Origin: Acidobacteriota bacterium
GTDB lineage: Bacteria > Acidobacteriota > Terriglobia > UBA7540
NCBI GenBank assembly: GCA_021789565.1
Contig: JAJYJL010000160.1
Coordinates: forward strand, 1-10,306
Direction of reading: 5' to 3'
Length of the DNA stretch: 10,306 bases
Shown here: piece after piece, positions 6,575 through 10,306 of the stretch
How the letters are laid out: the number at the start of each line of letters is the position of its first letter
Position numbering within the stretch: the stretch's first letter is position 1
Position numbers and translations under genes: made by a program
Notes under the pieces: model-generated
Told to the model about the DNA's origin: nothing
What the model saw: the letters and a program-made list of their open reading frames with translations, nothing else
Databases searched by the model: none

Positions 6575-7909
6575 ATGAATATACTGGTGCTAGGTTCGGG
6601 CGGGCGCGAACACGCCCTGGTCTGGAAGCTGCGCGAAAGCCAGTTGACCGACGACATTTTTTGCGCGCCGGGCAATGCCGGCATCGCGCAGGTGGCGGAG
6701 TGTTTTCCGGTTGATCTTTCCAACCCCGCGGCCATGCTGCAACTGGCCGTGGAGCTGAAGGCTGACCTGACGGTGGTGGGGCCGGAAGCGCCGCTGGTGG
6801 CGGGCGTGGTGGATGAATTCCAGAACGCGGGCCGGCGGATTGTTGGGCCGACGAAGGCGGCGGCGCAGCTTGAGGGAAGCAAGATTTTTGCCAAGGAATT
6901 CATGCACCGCAACGGCATTCCCACGGCGCGGTTTGCGGTGGTTGACGACTATGGGACCGGGTTGAAGTTTTTGAAGGAATTTGGATTGCCGGTGGTGATC
7001 AAGGCCGACGGGCTGGCGGCGGGCAAGGGCGTGGTGGTGGCCAGGACGCAGGAAGAAGCTGTAAAGGCCCTGGATAGTTTCATGGTCCAGAAATCTCTGG
7101 GCGGCGCCGGCGACCAGGTAGTGATGGAGGAATGCCTGGCAGGCGAAGAAGTCTCATTTATCGTCCTGGCGGGCCATCGAGGCTGGCTGCCGCTGGTGGC
7201 CACCCAGGACCACAAGGCTGTGTTCGATAACGATTTGGGGCCCAATACGGGAGGCATGGGGGCCTACAGCGACGATTCCATCCTTCCGGACCCGCTGCGC
7301 GAGGAAATTAAATGCAGGGTGATTGAGCCCACGCTGGCGGGCATGACGGCTGAGGGCATGCCCTTCCAGGGCTTTCTTTACTGCGGCCTGATGCTGACGG
7401 CGGAGGGTCCCAAGGTGCTGGAGTACAACGTGCGCATGGGCGATCCTGAAACGCAGCCCATCATGATGAGGCTGCGGTCTGACCTGTGTGAAATGCTGGC
7501 GGCTTCGCTGGACGGCCAACTGGCGGCGGTGGGGGCCCGCTGGAGTCCCAACCCTGCGGTGTGCGTGGTGCTGGCCTCAAAGGGCTATCCGGCGAAAAGC
7601 GAAACCGGCAAAGAGATCCGGGGAATTGAGGCGGCGGAATCGCTGGGCGGCGTCAAGATTTTCCACGCAGGCACGGTGTTCCGCGACAGGCGGTTGCTCA
7701 CCGCCGGGGGGCGCGTTCTGGGCGTGACTGCCACCGGCGAGGACCTGCCCAGGACTGTCGAGAAGGCCTACGCTGCCGTCAGCAAGGTCCACTTTGAGGG
7801 AATGCATTACCGGCGAGACATCGGGGCAAAGGGTTTGCGGCGGATTGCGACAACACGCGAAGTTCACCATCCGGACAACCAGGCCGGCAATCCCTCCCCG
7901 GCTTTGTAG
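6575..7909 (+). CDS. purD: Phosphoribosylamine-glycine ligase (GAR synthetase)
   Basis: This cytoplasmic enzyme joins glycine to 5-phosphoribosylamine using ATP, the second step of de novo purine synthesis. At 444 residues it is slightly longer than usual (about 420-430). The N-terminal domain begins with the canonical MNILVLGSGGREHALVWKL and contains VVGPEAPLVAG (67-77). The ATP-grasp domain has KADGLAAGKGV (143-153), HKAVFDNDLGPNTGGMGAY (213-231) and the metal-binding EYNVRMGDPETQ (283-294). The C-terminal domain ends with the usual HYRRDIGAKGLRR (411-423). The last 21 residues (TTREVHHPDNQAGNPSPAL and flanks) look like an unconserved extension. No ribosome site precedes the ATG; a TTGACA promoter suggests a near-leaderless message. 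purE follows after 194 bp that contain a palindromic repeat, so they may be co-transcribed, but purE has its own ribosome site. Confidence 0.97.
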   Translation: MNILVLGSGGREHALVWKLRESQLTDDIFCAPGNAGIAQVAECFPVDLSNPAAMLQLAVELKADLTVVGPEAPLVAGVVDEFQNAGRRIVGPTKAAAQLEGSKIFAKEFMHRNGIPTARFAVVDDYGTGLKFLKEFGLPVVIKADGLAAGKGVVVARTQEEAVKALDSFMVQKSLGGAGDQVVMEECLAGEEVSFIVLAGHRGWLPLVATQDHKAVFDNDLGPNTGGMGAYSDDSILPDPLREEIKCRVIEPTLAGMTAEGMPFQGFLYCGLMLTAEGPKVLEYNVRMGDPETQPIMMRLRSDLCEMLAASLDGQLAAVGARWSPNPAVCVVLASKGYPAKSETGKEIRGIEAAESLGGVKIFHAGTVFRDRRLLTAGGRVLGVTATGEDLPRTVEKAYAAVSKVHFEGMHYRRDIGAKGLRRIATTREVHHPDNQAGNPSPAL

Positions 7910-7946
7910 CGGCAGGGGCAAACCCCGCAAACAATCCATTTTCTAA

Positions 7947-8077
7947 CAGGTTGTTGAAAAAAAACAACCGTCATGCTGAACGAAGCGAAGCATCTGCTGT
8001 ATCTTACTGAAAACGAATAAAGCAGATCCTTCGCTTCGCTCAGGATGACGGAGCGCAGGGACTTTTTCAACAACCTG
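7947..8077. repeat. MITE-like palindromic element, copy 1 (purD-purE gap)
   Basis: Perfect 15-bp terminal inverted repeats, CAGGTTGTTGAAAAA (7947-7961) and TTTTTCAACAACCTG (8063-8077), enclose a second inverted repeat. In the latter, 7969-7998 pairs with 8021-8050 at 27 of 30 positions and contains GAAGCGAAG / CTTCGCTTC. The 22-bp centre includes GTATCTTAC. The whole 131 bp can fold into one long hairpin. The 82-bp core (7969-8050) is about 87% identical, by eye, to the reverse complement of copy 2 at 8648-8729. No coding capacity was seen; it looks like a non-autonomous element of the kind common in acidobacterial intergenic DNA. Confidence 0.85.
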
Positions 8078-8091
8078 CTAAATCACTTTGC

Positions 8092-8097
8092 AAGGAG
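8092..8097 (+). promoter_or_regulatory. Ribosome binding site of purE
   Basis: AAGGAG lies six bases before the ATG at 8104, fixing the purE start. It sits just outside the palindromic element that ends at 8077, so translation of purE does not depend on purD. Confidence 0.8.
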
Positions 8098-8103
8098 AAT
8101 CGA

Positions 8104-8619
8104 ATGTCTGAAAAGGGAAAAGCACTGGTGGGCATCATCATGGGGAGCGACACCGATCTTTCGGTGATGAAAGAAGCCGCGGCAACGCTCAACAAGTTCG
8201 GCGTGCCGTTTGAGATTGACGTCACCTCGGCGCACCGCTCGCCGGCTCGGACGTCGGAATACGCGCGCACGGCACGGGAGCGCGGACTGAAGGCCATCAT
8301 CGTGGGAGCGGGAGGCGCGGCGCACCTGGCGGGCGTGGTGGCTGCCGAAACCACCCTGCCGGTGATCGGCGTGCCTATGCCGACCACTTCCTTGCAGGGT
8401 ATGGACTCGCTGCTTTCAACCGTGCAGATGCCCGCCGGCATCCCGGTTGCCACCGTGGCCATCGGCGGAGCCGGCGCCGTCAACGCCGCCATCCTGGCCG
8501 TGCAGATCATGGGGACCTCGGACGCAGCATTGGCCGAAAAGCTTGCGGCTTACAAAAAGGAACTCGCCCAAAAGGTGCTGGATAAGTCAGAAAAATTGAA
8601 GCGGGAGTTTTCGCTCTAG
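8104..8619 (+). CDS. purE: N5-carboxyaminoimidazole ribonucleotide mutase, class I PurE
   Basis: This 171-residue cytoplasmic enzyme, normally an octamer, moves the carboxyl group of N5-CAIR to give CAIR in de novo purine synthesis. Conserved elements are MGSDTD (13-18), the SAHR loop with the catalytic histidine at 45 (42-45), GAGGAAHLAGV (68-78), the substrate loop around VPMPTTSLQGMDSLLSTVQMP (90-110) and GIPVATVAIGGAGAVNAAILA (112-132). The sequence pattern and SAHR loop fit class I, which needs PurK to make N5-CAIR. The usual purK partner does not follow; the next gene is convergent msrB, so purK must lie elsewhere. The Lys/Glu-rich C-terminal helix (about 141-171) is typical. The gene is bracketed by inverted copies of one palindromic element (7947-8077 and 8648-8729). 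Confidence 0.97.
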   Translation: MSEKGKALVGIIMGSDTDLSVMKEAAATLNKFGVPFEIDVTSAHRSPARTSEYARTARERGLKAIIVGAGGAAHLAGVVAAETTLPVIGVPMPTTSLQGMDSLLSTVQMPAGIPVATVAIGGAGAVNAAILAVQIMGTSDAALAEKLAAYKKELAQKVLDKSEKLKREFSL

Positions 8620-8640
8620 GGAGCCTGCTGAAAAACTCCC
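8603..8640. terminator. Possible purE-end hairpin
   Basis: GGGAGTTTT (8603-8611) inside the last purE codons pairs with AAAACTCCC (8632-8640) beyond the stop. A competing shorter stem is GGGAG (8619-8623) with CTCCC (8636-8640). It may help end transcription in this convergent gap, but no T-run follows, so it is not a standard intrinsic terminator. Confidence 0.35.
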
Positions 8641-8647
8641 TTTGCTA

Positions 8648-8729
8648 CGTCATCCTGAGCGAAGCGAAGGATCTGTTTTGTTCATTTTGATTAAGATACA
8701 GCAGATTCCTCGCTCCGCTCGGAATGACG
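8648..8729. repeat. MITE-like palindromic element, copy 2 (purE-msrB gap)
   Basis: This 82-bp core is an imperfect inverted repeat: 8648-8675 pairs with 8702-8729 at 23 of 28 positions. It matches the reverse complement of copy 1 at about 71 of 82 positions with no gaps, including the loop motif TAAGATACAGCAGAT. Upstream, CTGCTGAAAAACTCCC (8625-8640) resembles the GTTGTTGAAAAAGTCCC outer arm of copy 1, but the matching right arm is missing, so this copy is worn or truncated. It lies between convergent purE and msrB and may act as a two-way hairpin barrier. Confidence 0.8.
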
Positions 8730-8758
8730 GGGTGCAAAGCGCTTTCCCAGAATCTCAA

Positions 8759-9172
8759 CTACGGTTTCTTTTCAAATTTCAGGGCCACGGAATTGATGCA
8801 GTAGCGCATGCCGGTGGGCGCGGGGCCGTCAGGGAAGAGGTGTCCCAGATGGGCGTCGCACTGGCTGCAAACCACCTCCACTCGCCGCATGCCGTGGCTT
8901 GAATCGGATTCTTCCCGGACGTTCTGCTCATTCAAGGGGGCGGTGTAACTGGGCCAGCCGCAGTGCGAATCAAACTTGCTTTCGGAACTGAACAGTTCAG
9001 CCCCGCAGCAGACGCAGTGGTAGACTCCCTCGTCGCGCAGATCGGTGTATTCGCCCGTGTGCGGCGGCTCGGTGCCTTTCTGGCGCGTCACGTAATATTG
9101 TTGCGGCGTCAGTTTTTTGCGCCACTCGTCGTCGGTCTTGGTCACCTTTCGGTTTGAGGCTTGTGAAGTCAT
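8759..9172 (-). CDS. msrB: Peptide-methionine (R)-S-oxide reductase MsrB
   Basis: This 137-residue enzyme reduces methionine-R-sulfoxide in oxidised proteins, normally with thioredoxin. The catalytic cysteine is Cys125 in [10 protein letters not shown]. Cys71 in SHCGWPSY occupies the usual resolving position. Two CxxC pairs, Cys53/Cys56 (CVCC) and Cys102/Cys105 (CSQC), fit the structural zinc site. [10 protein letters not shown] (108-117) is another signature. GWPSY replaces the common GWPSF, a mild change. The protein has no signal peptide or msrA fusion, so it is a free-standing cytoplasmic MsrB of normal length. The ATG at 9172 lacks a strong ribosome site, but no later ATG precedes the conserved [17 protein letters not shown] region. 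The small coiled-coil gene lies 50 bp upstream on the same strand and may share a transcript. Confidence 0.95.
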   Translation of the reverse strand: MTSQASNRKVTKTDDEWRKKLTPQQYYVTRQKGTEPPHTGEYTDLRDEGVYHCVCCGAELFSSESKFDSHCGWPSYTAPLNEQNVREESDSSHGMRRVEVVCSQCDAHLGHLFPDGPAPTGMRYCINSVALKFEKKP

Positions 9173-9222
9173 GCGTGCCGCCGTAGGCGATGTTACTAAC
9201 CCGCCCCTATGGGTCTTGCCAT

Positions 9223-9540
9223 TCAGTTTGTGGATTTGTCGTGCCCGTTCCTGCGGGTCAGCTTGTCAACGGTTTCAATCAGCGCGTTCAACTTGTATTC
9301 ACTTGCGGCCTGAGCGTCTGTGAGTTCTCGAAAGCCGGATTCCATGCGCTCCGTAAGGCGGACCTCTGCCTGGGCCACGCGTCCAACCAGATCGGTGAGC
9401 GTGGCGACAGACGATTCTATCTTGGCCGCACGCGCCGCGCCGGCTTCGAGAGCGGCATCGATTCGGGTGAAGGCTTCTTCATGCCTCTGAAGCCAGGCTT
9501 CGTGCTTGACCTGCATCCCCAGAATGAATTGCATGGTCAT
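9223..9540 (-). CDS. Small coiled-coil protein of unknown function
   Basis: This 105-residue protein (from the ATG at 9540) matches no enzyme family I recognise. It begins [24 protein letters not shown]. From about residue 11 to 95 it is almost wholly helical in character, rich in Ala, Glu, Arg and Leu with heptad-like hydrophobic spacing (RIDAALEAG...[22 protein letters not shown]...[13 protein letters not shown]), and it ends in a polar tail ([10 protein letters not shown]). There is no signal peptide or membrane segment. It looks like a short coiled-coil of the kind often found as hypothetical proteins in Acidobacteriota. The frame continues upstream to 9870 but overlaps mtnA there and loses this composition, so I reject that start. 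Candidate starts are ATG 9540, ATG 9534 and GTG 9552; none has a clear ribosome site. It may be co-transcribed with msrB. Confidence 0.7.
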   Translation of the reverse strand: MTMQFILGMQVKHEAWLQRHEEAFTRIDAALEAGAARAAKIESSVATLTDLVGRVAQAEVRLTERMESGFRELTDAQAASEYKLNALIETVDKLTRRNGHDKSTN

Positions 9541-9558
9541 TTCGACGTCCACGGCGTC

Positions 9559-9564
9559 AGTATA
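9559..9564 (-). promoter_or_regulatory. Predicted -10 box of the small coiled-coil gene
   Basis: On the minus strand TATACT (9564 to 9559) is a good -10 match, but no convincing -35 box lies 16-18 bases upstream. Transcription would begin near 9552, which is the first base of an in-frame GTG, twelve bases before ATG 9540. Leaderless initiation at that GTG is therefore possible. Confidence 0.4.
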
Positions 9565-9614
9565 GCACAGCGCGCAGGCTGTTCCCGCGGTGCCATGCCC
9601 ACAGGCAGAGGAAC

Positions 9615-9623
9615 TGTTATAAT
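9615..9623 (+). promoter_or_regulatory. Predicted extended -10 promoter of mtnA
   Basis: TGTTATAAT gives a perfect -10 hexamer (TATAAT, 9618-9623) with the TG of an extended -10 element. The expected -35 site (9595-9600) is poor, as is common for extended -10 promoters. Transcription would start near 9630, giving a leader of about 34 bases before the mtnA ATG. It is divergent from the coiled-coil gene, and the two predicted starts are about 80 bp apart. Confidence 0.55.
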
Positions 9624-9663
9624 TCTGAAATTTGCGGAAGCACAAAATCCAACTGAGTGAGAC

Positions 9664-10306
9664 ATGATGTTCAAAACAATTGAATGGACCGGCGAGGGCG
9701 TGCGGATGATTGACCAGACGTTGCTGCCCGGCGAAGAAACCTACAGGACATGCCGGACTTATCTGGAAGTTGCGAACGCGATCCGTACCATGGTGATTCG
9801 GGGGGCGCCGGCCATCGGCGTGGCGGCGGCCATGGGCGTGGCGCTGGGAGTGCAAAATTCGATGGCGCAAACCGTTGCGGAACTTCGCGGCGAGTTTGAA
9901 ACTATTGCCGAAACGATTTCCCGCACGCGGCCGACCGCCGTCAACCTGTTCTGGGCGGTGAAGCGCATGCGCGAGCTGTTTGAGAAATCACTGGCGGGCG
10001 CGGGGTCCGATGCAGAGAAGATCGGGCGCGCTAAAGCGCTGCTGGTGGAGGAAGGCCAGCGGGTGCTGGCGGAAGATATTGCCGTGAATGAGGCCATGGG
10101 GAAGCACGGCGCCACGCTGCTGAAGGATTCATCCACGGTTCTGACACACTGCAACGCCGGAGCGCTTGCCACCGGCGGCTACGGCACGGCGCTGGGAGTG
10201 ATCCGTGCCGCTGTTTCGGAAGGGAAGAAGATCGACGTTTTCGCGGACGAGACCCGGCCGTTTCTGCAGGGCGCGCGGCTGACGGCCTGGGAGCTGGCCA
10301 AGGACG
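9664..10306 (+). CDS. mtnA: Methylthioribose-1-phosphate isomerase, 3' end outside window
   Basis: This enzyme converts methylthioribose-1-phosphate to methylthioribulose-1-phosphate in methionine salvage. It is related to the eIF2B regulatory subunits. The first 214 codons are present: [25 protein letters not shown], then [13 protein letters not shown] (46-58), [14 protein letters not shown] (89-102), [14 protein letters not shown] (137-150), the catalytic-cysteine segment [21 protein letters not shown] with Cys163 (160-180), and [18 protein letters not shown] (194-211). Family members are about 340-350 residues, so roughly a third, including the catalytic aspartate, lies beyond the edge. 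The start is ATG 9664 (an adjacent ATG at 9667 is possible), with only a weak GAG-rich ribosome site. The predicted extended -10 promoter lies about 40 bp upstream. Together with nearby msrB it gives a small methionine-related neighbourhood, which may be coincidental. Confidence 0.95.
   Translation, partial: MMFKTIEWTGEGVRMIDQTLLPGEETYRTCRTYLEVANAIRTMVIRGAPAIGVAAAMGVALGVQNSMAQTVAELRGEFETIAETISRTRPTAVNLFWAVKRMRELFEKSLAGAGSDAEKIGRAKALLVEEGQRVLAEDIAVNEAMGKHGATLLKDSSTVLTHCNAGALATGGYGTALGVIRAAVSEGKKIDVFADETRPFLQGARLTAWELAKD

Noticed and set aside
8067..8510. 147-residue minus-strand ORF opposite purE
   Set aside because: Antisense to a highly conserved gene and running into the palindromic repeat.
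9624..9663. SAM riboswitch in the mtnA leader
   Set aside because: The leader after the predicted start is about 34 bases, too short for a SAM aptamer.
9541..9870. Upstream extension of the small coiled-coil ORF to 215 residues
   Set aside because: The added 110 residues are antisense to mtnA and its promoter, His/Arg/Cys-rich and unlike the downstream coiled coil.

Overview
The window looks like a chromosomal segment of an Acidobacteriota (acidobacterial) genome. The evidence is a 921-residue permease with the duplicated MacB/FtsX layout of the ADOP family (acidobacterial duplicated orphan permease), a PadR regulator of the type that accompanies ADOPs, GC-rich coding sequence, and intergenic spaces full of short palindromic repeats. 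No phage, integrase, transposase, CRISPR, tRNA or rRNA was seen.

Layout. Positions 1-457 hold no convincing gene. They contain an AT-rich island (about 155-320) and a heptamer repeat next to the permease stop codon. From 6093 down to 458, on the minus strand, lies an efflux-type cluster: membrane-fusion/adaptor protein (4840-6093), MacB/LolD-type ATPase (3847-4635), PadR regulator (3534-3863, its start overlapping the ATPase end), then the ADOP permease (458-3223). Positions 6094-6574 hold a palindromic repeat and the purD promoter. On the plus strand follow purD (6575-7909) and purE (8104-8619), for two steps of de novo purine synthesis. On the minus strand are msrB (8759-9172, methionine sulfoxide reductase B) and a small coiled-coil protein of unknown function (9223-9540). 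mtnA (methionine salvage) starts divergently at 9664 and runs off the right edge.

How the genes work together. The adaptor, ATPase and permease could form one tripartite export or lipoprotein-handling machine under PadR control. ADOP proteins are usually called orphans because no ATPase lies nearby, so this arrangement is informative. The plus-strand genes are ordinary housekeeping genes.

The most unusual content is non-coding. The MFP-ATPase spacer is almost filled by a degenerate octamer array (ATTG plus four variable bases, eleven units in strict 8-bp phase), followed by the same motif inverted. Two different families of palindromic element each occur as an inverted pair around a gene block: one brackets MFP-ATPase-PadR (3353-3498 and 6161-6307), the other brackets purE (7969-8050 and 8648-8729). 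purD appears to be transcribed as a near-leaderless mRNA. I found no complete new defence or mobile system. The repeats are the strongest candidates for undescribed biology.
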